64,000 nt of DNA from JACKFE01 sp050248735 (GTDB lineage Bacteria; Nitrospirota; Nitrospiria; Nitrospirales; UBA8639): NCBI GenBank assembly GCA_050248735.1, contig JBFWRU010000009.1, forward strand, positions 62,001-126,000. The letters run 5' to 3'. The position numbers were made by a program, and so were the translations under genes. Of the stretch, positions 43,950 through 52,938 are shown piece by piece. Within the stretch, counting starts at the first letter, position 1. Each line of letters opens with the position of its first letter. The notes under the pieces were generated by a model that saw only the letters and a program-made list of their open reading frames with translations, had not been told where the DNA came from and made no database searches.

Positions 43950-44822
43950 ATGCCAAGTCTGCAAAGCCTTCGACGGAAGATCGCTTCCGTCAAAAATACT
44001 CAGAAAATCACCAAAGCCATGAAAATGGTGGCGGCAGCCAAGCTCAAGCGGGCACAGGATCGTATTCTGTCGGCCAGGCCTTATGCGCATAAGCTTCGGG
44101 ATGTCATGGGTAATCTGAGCAGTCGTGTGAACCGGGATTCACACCCTCTGTTCAAACGTCGGGACGGGAAGAAAATTGAGTTGGTGGTGGTCACCAGCGA
44201 TCGTGGATTATGCGGAGCCTTCAACACCAATATTCTTCGTCGGGCGGTGGAATTCCTGGAGCAGCAGTCCAAGCAGGGCCAACAGGTGTCCGTAAGTCTG
44301 GTCGGGCGGAAATCCATAGATTTTTTCCGCCGCCGAAATTGGACCATTCGTCAGCAGTGGGGCGGGGTGTTTGACCGGCTGAGCTATGAGCACGCTTTGG
44401 ATATTGGACAGAACATTATGTCCCAATACCATGAAGGCACGTTTGACCAATTGTATGTTGTCTATAATGAATTCAAATCAGTGATGCAGCAACAGGTAAT
44501 CGTCGAAAAATTTCTTCCGATTGAACCGCCTCAGGAAACCGCAACTGAGGAAGCCTCAAGTGTCGGGGGTTACCTGTATGAGCCTGATGAACGGGATTTA
44601 CTGGAAACGCTGTTGCCCAAACATTTTGAAATTCAGACCTTCAGGGTATTCCTGGAGTCAGCCGCCGCCGAACAAGCTGCCCGGATGACCGCCATGGATG
44701 GGGCGACCCGAAATGCCGGAGAACTCATTAAAAAGGTGACACTGTTCTATAACAAAACCAGGCAGGCGGCCATTACAAAAGAACTCATGGATATCGTGGG
44801 AGGCGCAGAGGCCTTGAAATAA
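43950..44822 (+). CDS. atpG: ATP synthase F1 gamma subunit
   Basis: Central rotor shaft. The 290-aa protein starts with SLQSLRRKIASVKNTQKITK and MKMVAAAKLKRAQ, has VVVTSDRGLCGAFNTNILRR, and ends with AAEQAARMTAMDGATRNAGE and FYNKTRQAAITKELMDIVGG, both highly conserved gamma signatures. It lies 9 bp after atpA. Confidence 0.98.
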   Translation: MPSLQSLRRKIASVKNTQKITKAMKMVAAAKLKRAQDRILSARPYAHKLRDVMGNLSSRVNRDSHPLFKRRDGKKIELVVVTSDRGLCGAFNTNILRRAVEFLEQQSKQGQQVSVSLVGRKSIDFFRRRNWTIRQQWGGVFDRLSYEHALDIGQNIMSQYHEGTFDQLYVVYNEFKSVMQQQVIVEKFLPIEPPQETATEEASSVGGYLYEPDERDLLETLLPKHFEIQTFRVFLESAAAEQAARMTAMDGATRNAGELIKKVTLFYNKTRQAAITKELMDIVGGAEALK

Positions 44823-44894
44823 ACCAAGGTTCCTGTTGGGCCGGTGAGAACCCCAACGGATAGCTGCTGGGAACCTTTCTCAACCAAGGAGAAT

Positions 44895-46352
44895 ATGGTG
44901 GGTACGGATGTAGAAAACGGAAAAGTTATTCAGGTAATCGGACCAGTGGTGGACGTGGAGTTCCCTCCCGGAAAGCTTCCCTATATTTTTAATGCGTTGA
45001 CGATCAGTCAGGGCGGTGACGGGAAGAGTGGGGAATCAACGACGAATTTGACGATGGAAGTGGCTCAACATCTGGGAGAAAACCGGGTGCGTGCCGTGGC
45101 CATGTCCTCCACCGATGGGTTGGTTCGTGGGATGATCGTGAAAGATACCGGGGCAGCCATCTCCGTTCCAGTCGGACGAGAAACCCTGGGTCGTGTCGTG
45201 AATGTGTTGGGAGACCCTGTGGATGGCTTTGGACCGGTGCAAACCAACAAACGATGGTCCATTCACCGTCCGGCTCCCCCGCTGGAAGAACAAGAAACCA
45301 AAACAGAAATCCTGGAAACCGGAATTAAGGTCATCGACCTTCTTGAGCCCTATGCCAAAGGTGGAAAGGTCGGCCTCTTCGGTGGTGCCGGTGTCGGTAA
45401 AACCGTCATCATCATGGAACTCATCAATAACATCGCGTTGCACCATGGTGGCTTTTCGGTCTTTGCCGGTGTGGGAGAGCGAACCCGTGAAGGGAATGAT
45501 CTCTGGCATGAAATGCAGGAGTCGAAGGTCATCGATCCCAAGGACTTTTCAAAGTCCAAAGCGGCTCTCGTGTATGGACAGATGAACGAACCGCCTGGCG
45601 CACGACTTCGTGTCGGGTTAACCGGTCTGACCATTGCGGAATATTTCCGGGATGAAGAACATCAGGACGTGTTGTTGTTTGTGGATAACATTTTCCGATT
45701 CACCCAAGCCGGCTCCGAGGTTTCGGCCTTGTTGGGCCGTATGCCGTCGGCGGTGGGCTACCAACCAACCTTGGGAACGGAGATGGGAACCCTTCAAGAG
45801 CGCATTACCTCCACCAAAAAAGGGTCCATTACCTCGGTGCAGGCCATTTATGTGCCGGCGGACGACTTAACAGACCCCGCACCGGCCACCGCGTTTGCGC
45901 ATCTTGATGCGACCACCGTGCTGTCGCGTGGTTTGGCGGAGCTGGGTATTTATCCGGCGGTGGATCCCTTGGACTCCACCTCCAGGATTTTGGATCCCCA
46001 TATTTTGGGAGAAGACCATTACGGGGTTGTGCAGAAAGTGCAGGGGACGCTCCAACGATACAAAGATCTTCAGGACATCATTGCGATTTTGGGAATGGAC
46101 GAACTGTCGGAAGAGGATAAGCAAACGGTGGCCAGAGCACGGAAACTGCAACGGTTCCTTTCGCAACCGTTCCATGTGGCGGAAGCCTTCACTGGCGCTC
46201 CAGGAAAATATGTGAAATTGGCCGATACCGTTCGTAGTTTTAAGGAAATCGTTGATGGCAAATACGACCATCTTCCCGAGCAGGCGTTTTACATGGTTGG
46301 GCCGATTGATGAAGCCATCGAAAAAGCCAAAAAACTTGGTTACAAAACGTAA
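44895..46352 (+). CDS. atpD: ATP synthase F1 beta subunit
   Basis: Catalytic subunit. From the ATG at 44895 the protein is 485 aa, with GKVIQVIGPVVDVEFPPG, P-loop GGAGVGKT (about 163-170), GERTREGNDLWHEMQES, the DELSEED-like loop here ELSEEDK, and ALLGRMPSAVGYQPTLG. AAGGAG lies directly upstream, though close (3 nt); the following GTG codon is an alternative start with better spacing, and a far upstream GTG (44844) is unlikely. The stop overlaps atpC by one base (TAATG). Confidence 0.97.
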   Translation: MVGTDVENGKVIQVIGPVVDVEFPPGKLPYIFNALTISQGGDGKSGESTTNLTMEVAQHLGENRVRAVAMSSTDGLVRGMIVKDTGAAISVPVGRETLGRVVNVLGDPVDGFGPVQTNKRWSIHRPAPPLEEQETKTEILETGIKVIDLLEPYAKGGKVGLFGGAGVGKTVIIMELINNIALHHGGFSVFAGVGERTREGNDLWHEMQESKVIDPKDFSKSKAALVYGQMNEPPGARLRVGLTGLTIAEYFRDEEHQDVLLFVDNIFRFTQAGSEVSALLGRMPSAVGYQPTLGTEMGTLQERITSTKKGSITSVQAIYVPADDLTDPAPATAFAHLDATTVLSRGLAELGIYPAVDPLDSTSRILDPHILGEDHYGVVQKVQGTLQRYKDLQDIIAILGMDELSEEDKQTVARARKLQRFLSQPFHVAEAFTGAPGKYVKLADTVRSFKEIVDGKYDHLPEQAFYMVGPIDEAIEKAKKLGYKT

Positions 46353-46804
46353 TGGCCAGTATGACAGGCACATCTCCTGGAAAAATCCTTTTGGAAGTGG
46401 TCACTCCCGACCACCTCTTGCTCAGCAAAGAGGTGGACTACGTCTCTGCACCGGGAAGTGAAGGCGACTTTGGTGTGCTTCCGGGGCATTGTCATTTTCT
46501 CACCACCCTGCGAATCGGAGAATTGCAATTTCGCGTCGGCGAAAAAATTGAGTATATGTCGGTGTTGTGGGGTTTTGTGGAAGTGACTCCGACCAAGGTT
46601 ACCGTGTTGGCCGAAGTTGCCGAAAAAGCCGAAGACATCGACGTGGACCGCGCTGAGGCTGCCGTCAGAAAAGCTGAAGAACAGATGGAGCGCGGAGGCC
46701 TGCCTTCTGAAGTGGAAGAAGCACGAGTCAGTCTGGAAAAGGCCCGTCTTCGCAAGAAAATTGCCGATCGACACCGTCAGCAAGGCGGACAGCGTGTTCC
46801 TTAA
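46352..46804 (+). CDS. atpC: ATP synthase F1 epsilon subunit
   Basis: Inhibitory/coupling subunit of the rotor. The 150-aa product has the N-terminal beta-sandwich (LEVVTPDHLLLSKEVDYVSA, GSEGDFGVLPGHCHFLTTL) and the C-terminal helical hairpin (AEDIDVDRAEAAVRKAEEQM, then EARVSLEKARLRKKIADRHR). Length is slightly above average owing to the helices. It overlaps the atpD stop by one base and closes the cluster. Confidence 0.95.
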   Translation: MASMTGTSPGKILLEVVTPDHLLLSKEVDYVSAPGSEGDFGVLPGHCHFLTTLRIGELQFRVGEKIEYMSVLWGFVEVTPTKVTVLAEVAEKAEDIDVDRAEAAVRKAEEQMERGGLPSEVEEARVSLEKARLRKKIADRHRQQGGQRVP

Positions 46805-46834
46805 CTCCTGATAGTCTCACTCCCTATCCGTCAT

Positions 46835-47800
46835 ATGCCGCATGTTTCCACGCGGACGGAGTTCATGGTCACCGCAGGCGAAACTCCTAAGCGGCTTGAT
46901 CATTTTCTCGCAAACCGCGAGCCCTACTTCTCCCGTACCATTTTGCAGCGACTTATTGAGGATGGCCATATCACCATCAATGGTCATGGCGTTAAGCCGA
47001 GTCATAAGGTCAGGCCCGGTGAAACCATTGTCATGGTGGTTCCCCGTCCGGAGCCCCTTGAAATTCAGCCTGAAGATATTCCTCTCGACATTTTGTATGA
47101 AGACGCATCCCTTCTGGTTCTGAACAAACCCGCCGGCCTGGTCGTCCATCCTGCCCCAGGGCATTGGACCGGCACCCTCGTCAATGCGCTCTTGCACCAT
47201 ATTCGCCAAGGCGATGCACATCTTTCCTCCATTGGAGGCAAAGAACGACCAGGACTTGTCCACCGGTTGGACAAAGAGACCACGGGAGTCCTGGTGATCG
47301 CCAAAACGGATCATGCTCATCGAGGTTTGGCCGCTCAATTCAAAACTCACAGCATCACACGGGTTTACGAAGCCCTGGTGTGGCACGGGCCCCACAAAAA
47401 GGAAGGGAAAATCGAACTGTCAATCGGACGTGACACCAAAGATCGGAAAACTTTCTCAACCCGGACGACTCGACCTAAGGAATCGCTGACGACCTATCGA
47501 GTCAAAGAACGATTTGGATTCTTGGCCTCTCATGTAGAATTGTTTCCAGGAACCGGTCGCACTCATCAATTGCGGGTTCATCTCAAAGCCATCGGATGTC
47601 CCATCTTGGGAGATCAAACCTACGGGGGCAAGAAAGTAATGGAGGTTGAAGGTCTAGCCGTTCCACGAGTGATGTTGCATGCTAAAGTTTTAGGATTCGT
47701 TCATCCCGAAACGGGAAACTTCCAGGAGTTTTGTGCTCCGTTGCCAGAGGATATGGCGCAGGTGCTTGGCACCTTGGAAGGGATGCGAAATTCATCCTAA
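46835..47800 (+). CDS. rluD: RluD-family pseudouridine synthase
   Basis: Converts uridines to pseudouridine, most likely in 23S rRNA helix 69. The 321-aa protein has an S4 RNA-binding domain (LDHFLANREPYFSRTILQRL, about 21-40), then the catalytic domain with NKPAGLVVHPAPGH, the aspartate motif HRLDKETTG (Asp146), and PGTGRTHQLRVHLKAIGCPI. The order S4 plus catalytic domain matches RluD/RluC. RluD is preferred by length and motif, but RluC/RluA-type specificity cannot be excluded. Confidence 0.88.
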   Translation: MPHVSTRTEFMVTAGETPKRLDHFLANREPYFSRTILQRLIEDGHITINGHGVKPSHKVRPGETIVMVVPRPEPLEIQPEDIPLDILYEDASLLVLNKPAGLVVHPAPGHWTGTLVNALLHHIRQGDAHLSSIGGKERPGLVHRLDKETTGVLVIAKTDHAHRGLAAQFKTHSITRVYEALVWHGPHKKEGKIELSIGRDTKDRKTFSTRTTRPKESLTTYRVKERFGFLASHVELFPGTGRTHQLRVHLKAIGCPILGDQTYGGKKVMEVEGLAVPRVMLHAKVLGFVHPETGNFQEFCAPLPEDMAQVLGTLEGMRNSS

Positions 47801-47845
47801 TATTATATTGACAGTCCAACTCAGTGATAGAGTAAATTGAATTTC

Positions 47846-48286
47846 ATGGGAAAAGAAGCCAAAATCGAACCGGGTCAGGTGTTGGATTCGCTGGGGGAAC
47901 TTATTGCGCATCTCGGCGCGTTTGCGGCCAAGGTCCCGGCCCACTCCGTCATGGCCTTACCCGGAGGTCTTCGGCCGACGGAAGAGGCCATAGAAAAATA
48001 TGAAGAAACCGTTTATAAGTTTCGCGACCGGGCCGGACTGACCTATAAAGTGCTCCCTCCCTTGTTTATCCAGTCGTTGGAAGCGTTTGAAGCCGGGAAG
48101 GTGTTTGATGCCGTGCCCCCTCTGAGGCAATCCGTGGAGCATTTAGTTGAAAAACATCATCAACAAACGGTCATATTTACCCCACCCCAACAACAACGAT
48201 TGCGGGAATATCACCACCGACTGGAAAAGATCGTTCCCGAAGCCACACAACCGGAAATAGATCTACCCCACCCGGAATCCTATTAA
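47846..48286 (+). CDS. Hypothetical soluble protein
   Basis: Not recognised. The 146-aa product (from ATG 47846; a TTG at 47837 is possible) is soluble, largely helical and without signal or membrane segment. Segments include LDSLGELIAHLGAFAAKV, EEAIEKYEETVYKFRDRAGL, FIQSLEAFEAGKVFDAVPPL and QQQRLREYHHRLEKIVPEA. A possible TTGACA lies about 35 bp upstream, which suggests its own promoter. It follows rluD by 45 bp. Confidence 0.7.
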   Translation: MGKEAKIEPGQVLDSLGELIAHLGAFAAKVPAHSVMALPGGLRPTEEAIEKYEETVYKFRDRAGLTYKVLPPLFIQSLEAFEAGKVFDAVPPLRQSVEHLVEKHHQQTVIFTPPQQQRLREYHHRLEKIVPEATQPEIDLPHPESY

Positions 48287-48418
48287 GGTTCTTGGGAAAA
48301 TCTGAAAAATGTCTGTAAAAAAACATTCGGGCGAGTGATATCACTTCTCCGTTCTGAGTTGATTGTCTTTTTCATATCTGAATTTTGGGGATAGGATCTT
48401 TTTGGGAATGAAGGAATT

Positions 48419-48730
48419 TTAATTCCAGGTTGCTGGTGGGAACTGTTGAAGGGTCATACGAAGCATAAGGCGGTCCCAGGTGGAGGAAGGGGGCCAAACT
48501 ATTCTCCAATTCCCACCCTTATGGTGGAGACCATTCCCGATTAAGGCCAAACTGGCTATGGTCTGCTCGTCGGTATAAGAGATCCGTTTCAAATTCATGA
48601 TAAAGGTAGTCATACCCAGGCGGAATGATCGAAAGACCAAAAGTCCCACCTCTTTAGCCAGGACTTGGTCTATTTGTCCATCTATATGAATGAGAAGCGT
48701 GTTGTCAGCCAAACATTCGGTGGTAATCAT
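48419..48730 (-). CDS. Single-domain STAS-like protein
   Basis: The 103-aa product starts at the ATG at 48730 because a strong GGAGG lies 7 nt upstream. The pattern TLLIHIDGQIDQVLAKEVGL, TTFIMNLKRISYTDEQT and GNWRIVWPPSSTW follows the STAS domain of anti-sigma-factor antagonists (strand, strand, phospho-site loop, helix). In SpoIIAA the loop has a phosphorylatable serine (D-S); here the equivalent is YTDEQT, where the site may be lost or replaced by threonine. No partner kinase or sigma factor is adjacent. Convergent with the 47846-48286 gene. Confidence 0.65.
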   Translation of the reverse strand: MITTECLADNTLLIHIDGQIDQVLAKEVGLLVFRSFRLGMTTFIMNLKRISYTDEQTIASLALIGNGLHHKGGNWRIVWPPSSTWDRLMLRMTLQQFPPATWN

Positions 48731-49022
48731 GTCAGTCCTCCGATTTCTTATGATATGGCCATGTTGACCGGTCTCTGTATTCAAACCTAAATTGGCCAGG
48801 GTCACTATTACTCAGATGAGGGATGATTGATCAGAGTAACCGGTAGAAATGTATGACAAACCAAAATGAAATGGCCAATTCAATGGGAAGATTGATTCAC
48901 GTCCCCCCAAAACTAACGATCAGGATTTCCAGTATGGAAAATGGCGCTGTTGGAGATGATGGTGACTTCGTTATTGTTGAAAGGCTAGCTGCCTATCTAA
49001 AATGACTCTTAGAGAGAAAAAG
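48731..49022. other. Non-coding stretch between the STAS gene and tRNA-Arg
   Basis: About 290 bp without a convincing gene. A 50-codon open frame (48853-49005) exists, but it has no Shine-Dalgarno and no recognisable content. No repeat or terminator was seen. Confidence 0.45.
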
Positions 49023-49052
49023 TTGACGGGTCTTTGGAATGATCGGTATAAC
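49023..49052 (+). promoter_or_regulatory. Sigma70-type promoter of tRNA-Arg
   Basis: -35 TTGACG (49023-49028), 18-bp spacer, -10 TATAAC (49047-49052), ending 46 bp upstream of the mature tRNA 5' end. Confidence 0.6.
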
Positions 49053-49098
49053 AGCCGGGACACTCGAAAAAATACGTAGGCAATACAGACATTATCAC

Positions 49099-49174
49099 GC
49101 GCCCGTAGCTCAATGGATAGAGCATTGGACTTCGGATCCAAGGGTTGGGGGTTCGACTCCCTCCGGGCGCGCCA
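49099..49174 (+). tRNA. tRNA-Arg (anticodon UCG, gene TCG)
   Basis: Acceptor stem GCGCCCG pairs with CGGGCGC, discriminator G, encoded CCA at 49172-49174. D-arm GCTCAATGGATAGAGC, anticodon stem TTGGA/TCCAA around loop CTTCGGA (anticodon TCG) and a standard T-arm around GGTTCGACTCC. Length is 76 nt. Confidence 0.96.
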
Positions 49175-49363
49175 GTTTCCTGATCATGAAAGATTCTGGG
49201 TCTTTACCCCGCACTTGGTCGATTATTTTCTATTTTTGCTGAGAGGCCATAGCCATCTTTCGTAAAGCTTTTTGAAATTTCCCACCCGGTAGGAATGTGT
49301 ATTGGGGTGTACCTGATATTCATTCTTGGCCCTCAATTTCCAATTCTGCTCGTTTAAATTCCT

Positions 49364-51070
49364 ATGCCAACCAATTGGCCTTCTGTTTTCAACCGCACAT
49401 GGTTTCATCTGGTGCTTCTGATTCTCATTGGCCTTCAGGCTTTTTTTGCCAATATTCAGGGTTCGCTGTTTGGGGAAATGGAGGGATTATACGCAAATGT
49501 CACTCATCATATGATGAGTGGCGGTAATTATTTTTATATCACCATGCCGGAGGGGCCGTATTTTAACAAACCCCCATTGTTCTTTTGGGTCCAAGCCGCA
49601 TTAATCAATGGGATCGGGTGGAGCGAAGTCGCCTTGCGTCTACCGTCTGCTCTGGCCAGTATGGGAACGATGATCGTGACCTATTTCTTTGGACGCTTCC
49701 TCTTCTCGGCGGTGGCAGGATTTTGGGCTGCTCTGGTGGTCGGTAGCTGTTATGCCGGCTTATGGTTCGGCCCCTTGGGTATCATCGATCCGGTGCTGAC
49801 ATTTTTTATGACTCTGGGCCTGTATGCCTGGGCCAGGGCCTACTTTGAAGACCATTCGAGCTGGTGGTATGTCGTGGGGTTTGTGGCCTTGTCTTTCGGA
49901 ACAATGGTGAAGTCCTTTCATGGAGTGGCCTTACCCGCTTTGATGTTTGGGCTGTTTCTGTTGACACAACGGGATGCGGGTCCCTTACGGCGCAGAGAAT
50001 TCTGGTATGGGTTGATGGCCTGTGCCATTTTGTTGACCGGATATTTCATGCTGTTGAGTCAGGAGTTTCGGGATCATTTTCTCATAAGAGAAACTTTCTG
50101 GCGACTGACCGCACAGGTGGGTGACCAGCAACGATCGGCTTTAGAGGCCTTTTGGGGAAAGCGTCCCATTCACTGGTACGCGTATACGATATGGTTTGAC
50201 CTGTTCCCCTGGTCAGTGCTGATGCCGGTTGGTTTATTCGTTCTCTGGAAACGGGGTCCCTGGCTGCAGGCTCCGAAGGAAGGTTGGGTCTGGTGGTGGG
50301 TGGTCGGATATTTTCTGGCTTTCAGTCTGGTTCCGGAAAAACATGAACGGTATTTATTACCCCTTGTGCCGGCTATCGGTTTGGTGGTGGGCTATCTATT
50401 CCATAAAATTATGGTTGAGACTCCAGGTGGAGTCCCCAACAAGGTATTGCGAATCCTTATTGGGTTGGCCGGTACGGCTTTTGTGGTCCTGGCATTTCTC
50501 GGGCCGCTATTATTGCAGAAAAAATGGTTTGTATCCCTCGATATAATTCCCCTTCCCATGCAAATCTGTTTGAGTATTCTTGGGATCGCTGTCATCGGTT
50601 TGGCTCTTCGTGCTCACATGACCAATGCGTTACTGGGAATTGGAGGGCTGGCACTTGCGCTCATGTTGACAGTAACGGAGCGTATTATTCCTGGGATTCT
50701 GGCAAGTGGTTCGCCTCGTCAGGTGGTGCTGGACATACAACAGACCTTGGAAAACCCTAACGATCCCATTCTGGGATTTCAATCGTGGGATTGGCGGGGC
50801 GATGAAGATGTGTTTTATATGGATTCATGGCATGGTCACTCTCGGCTTGTGGCCCAGGGGCTTCCGAACGATTTGGCCATGCATGCATTAACCCGAGAGG
50901 TGTCATTGGCAGGAAAACTGCCTATGTTCATGACGGAAGATCAATTCCAACAGGTGAAAACCGACATGCCGGGGTTGGAAGCAAAAGTGCTGATGCAGTT
51001 TTATCGATCGAAGAGAAAAATTGTTCTTGTTTCCCTTGAGAACAAGAGAGGGGCAGACAGGGGGGTGTGA
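49364..51070 (+). CDS. GT83/ArnT-like membrane glycosyltransferase
   Basis: Polytopic enzyme of 568 aa that is expected to transfer a sugar from a polyprenyl-phosphate donor on the periplasmic side. The first loop carries the catalytic acidic pattern GEMEGLYANVTHHMMSGG and the YFNKPPLFFWVQA motif typical of ArnT/PMT-family proteins. About 11 hydrophobic segments follow, then VPEKHERYLLPLVPAIGL, equivalent to the conserved K-x-R-Y-x-LP motif, and a soluble C-terminal domain of about 120 residues. Acceptor (lipid A, glycan or protein) is unknown. It follows tRNA-Arg and is convergent with the beta-barrel gene. Confidence 0.85.
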   Translation: MPTNWPSVFNRTWFHLVLLILIGLQAFFANIQGSLFGEMEGLYANVTHHMMSGGNYFYITMPEGPYFNKPPLFFWVQAALINGIGWSEVALRLPSALASMGTMIVTYFFGRFLFSAVAGFWAALVVGSCYAGLWFGPLGIIDPVLTFFMTLGLYAWARAYFEDHSSWWYVVGFVALSFGTMVKSFHGVALPALMFGLFLLTQRDAGPLRRREFWYGLMACAILLTGYFMLLSQEFRDHFLIRETFWRLTAQVGDQQRSALEAFWGKRPIHWYAYTIWFDLFPWSVLMPVGLFVLWKRGPWLQAPKEGWVWWWVVGYFLAFSLVPEKHERYLLPLVPAIGLVVGYLFHKIMVETPGGVPNKVLRILIGLAGTAFVVLAFLGPLLLQKKWFVSLDIIPLPMQICLSILGIAVIGLALRAHMTNALLGIGGLALALMLTVTERIIPGILASGSPRQVVLDIQQTLENPNDPILGFQSWDWRGDEDVFYMDSWHGHSRLVAQGLPNDLAMHALTREVSLAGKLPMFMTEDQFQQVKTDMPGLEAKVLMQFYRSKRKIVLVSLENKRGADRGV

Positions 51071-51187
51071 TAAGAGCTTAGGCGTGGTGAACTGACGAGG
51101 TAACCGACTGTGTTTCCGTGAAAAACGTTGACGCAGAGCCTGAAAATGAGATCACCATTATGCAAGGCTCATTACACGCGGGTACGA

Positions 51188-51838
51188 TTAAAAGTGGAAA
51201 GAAATGCCCCCATATAGTCCGTGGGAGGAATAGGTTCCCTTAATGAATGATTCGCTAAACTGGAATTTGGTGTAATTATATTTGTATTCCGTAAAGAGCG
51301 CGACCTGGTCATTAAAGTAAAATCGCAAACCGCCAAGGGCATTCACCCCAGGAGAATAATCCGTGTCTGAACCTGAGGAACTGGATAATGTTCCAATAAA
51401 GGCGCCCACGCCGGCTCCCGCATATGGTTCGACGTAATATCCCGGAAACCGCAAAATAAGATTTACTGCCGGGGTGATGACTCGGAAATGAGTCCCGGCC
51501 ACGCTGGATAGGGTAATGGATGAACCGCCAACGCTTGCGGTGACCGTTTGCTGTTTGATGTGGGGATTGGAGGTAAAGGCTTCAAACTCCAAGCCTAACC
51601 AGTTAAATCGGTCCGGGAAAAAGTACCCGATTTTGACTCCATACCCTAGGGCATTTTTGAGATCCTGATCGTTGAGCGTGATGCCTTTCGCGCTTTTGAT
51701 GCCTTCGACATCTGCCCAATCATTTGGCCTTGAAAATCCGAATTGTCCACCGACATACCATTCTGCTTGAGAGAGGGTTGGAAGGAGGATAAGTAACAGG
51801 GTGATCAATTGTATGATGGTTTTCTGGTTTCGCAGCAT
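51188..51838 (-). CDS. Outer-membrane beta-barrel protein (OmpA/opacity-like)
   Basis: The 216-aa product has a signal peptide (KTIIQLITLLLILLPTLSQA, cleaved before EWYVGGQFG) and alternating strands with aromatic belts: WYVGGQFGFSRPNDW, GVKIGYFFPDRFNWLGLEFE, PYAGAGVGAFIG, LGGLRFYFNDQVALFTEYKY. It ends in phenylalanine (ISFHF), the usual C-terminal signal for the BAM complex. Likely an eight-stranded barrel. The ATG at 51838 is chosen with TAGGAG upstream; a GTG lies one codon before. Confidence 0.85.
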   Translation of the reverse strand: MLRNQKTIIQLITLLLILLPTLSQAEWYVGGQFGFSRPNDWADVEGIKSAKGITLNDQDLKNALGYGVKIGYFFPDRFNWLGLEFEAFTSNPHIKQQTVTASVGGSSITLSSVAGTHFRVITPAVNLILRFPGYYVEPYAGAGVGAFIGTLSSSSGSDTDYSPGVNALGGLRFYFNDQVALFTEYKYNYTKFQFSESFIKGTYSSHGLYGGISFHF

Positions 51839-52038
51839 CACGAACTCCTAATAGGTAAAATCTTTGCTAATGGGAGCCTCAGGAGGGTATAAAAATTGAT
51901 GATTTTCCTGAGCAGTTCCCGTAAAAAAAAATATGAAAAATCGCTTGCTCATTCTTATCGGGTAAACAATAGAATCCTTTAGCAAAGGCGAAGATCAGGC
52001 TGATTTTCGCGAGAAATGATTCGAAAGGAGACGGAACA

Positions 52039-52824
52039 ATGCTGCTTTATCGTGCGGTCTTAGTGATGTTTGGCATTCTGGCTGTTAGCGCACAAGTTGA
52101 GGCGAAGATCCAACTGCAATCCATTCTTTATCAACATGGAGAGGCGAAACTGGAAGGGGTATTGGCTTGGGATGATTCGATAAAAAGCAAACGGCCGGGA
52201 ATTCTCATCGTCCACGAATGGTGGGGGTTGAATGACTATGTCCGGACACGGGCCGAGCAGTTGGCGGGTCTAGGTTATGTGGCGTTTGCCGTTGATATGT
52301 ATGGAAAAGGAAAAGTGACCGACCATGGTGACCAGGCCAGTCAATGGGCAAAGGAAGTAACCGGCAATCTATCAGTGTGGCAAGCCCGGGCTCTGGAAGG
52401 TTTAAAGGTTTTAGAGGCTCATCCCCAGGTTGATCCCCAAAAATTGGGTGCCATTGGATATTGCTTCGGTGGGGCCACCGTCATGCAATTGGTCTATGGC
52501 GGTGCCCCGGTCAAAGGGATAGTCAGTTTTCATGGTTCACTCCCGATTCCTCCTGCGTCCCAATCGATCAACAGTTCAGCCAAAATTCTCATAGCTCATG
52601 GTGAGGCTGACCCGTTTCTCACACCGGAACATATCGGGAATTTTAAGACATTTTTAGACCAATCCCGGCTGGATTGGCACATGGTAATCTATGGTGGGGC
52701 TCAACATAGCTTTACCAATCCCTCAGCCAGCCAATACGGAATGAAGGGTGTGCAATATCAGGAACAAGCAGACCGTCGATCCTGGAAGCATATGCAGGTG
52801 TTTTTTGACGAAATTTTTCAATGA
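52039..52824 (+). CDS. Secreted dienelactone-hydrolase-family protein
   Basis: Alpha/beta hydrolase of 261 aa with an N-terminal signal peptide (YRAVLVMFGILAVSAQVEA). The DLH catalytic triad is complete: nucleophile Cys142 in IGYCFGG, Asp191 in HGEADPF and His223 in GAQHSF. VHEWWGLNDYVRTRAEQLA (with the conserved Glu60) is also typical. A very good Shine-Dalgarno (AAAGGAGA) precedes the ATG. Export makes a catabolic lactone-cleavage role less certain; the natural substrate is not predictable. Confidence 0.88.
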   Translation: MLLYRAVLVMFGILAVSAQVEAKIQLQSILYQHGEAKLEGVLAWDDSIKSKRPGILIVHEWWGLNDYVRTRAEQLAGLGYVAFAVDMYGKGKVTDHGDQASQWAKEVTGNLSVWQARALEGLKVLEAHPQVDPQKLGAIGYCFGGATVMQLVYGGAPVKGIVSFHGSLPIPPASQSINSSAKILIAHGEADPFLTPEHIGNFKTFLDQSRLDWHMVIYGGAQHSFTNPSASQYGMKGVQYQEQADRRSWKHMQVFFDEIFQ

Positions 52825-52938
52825 GAAGTTGGAAGACTCATTCCGGTTAAAAAAGGTAAGAAGTAGAAAAGAAAATTCTGCATGTGCCTCCGATGAAAGC
52901 ATGCGGTCGGTATTATCAGAAAAAGTTCCGACTAGAAA

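Noticed and set aside
48853..49005. 50-codon open frame starting MTNQNEMANSMG and ending AAYLK
   Set aside because: No Shine-Dalgarno, no recognised motif, and it lies just before the tRNA-Arg promoter. Conservation would be needed to support it.
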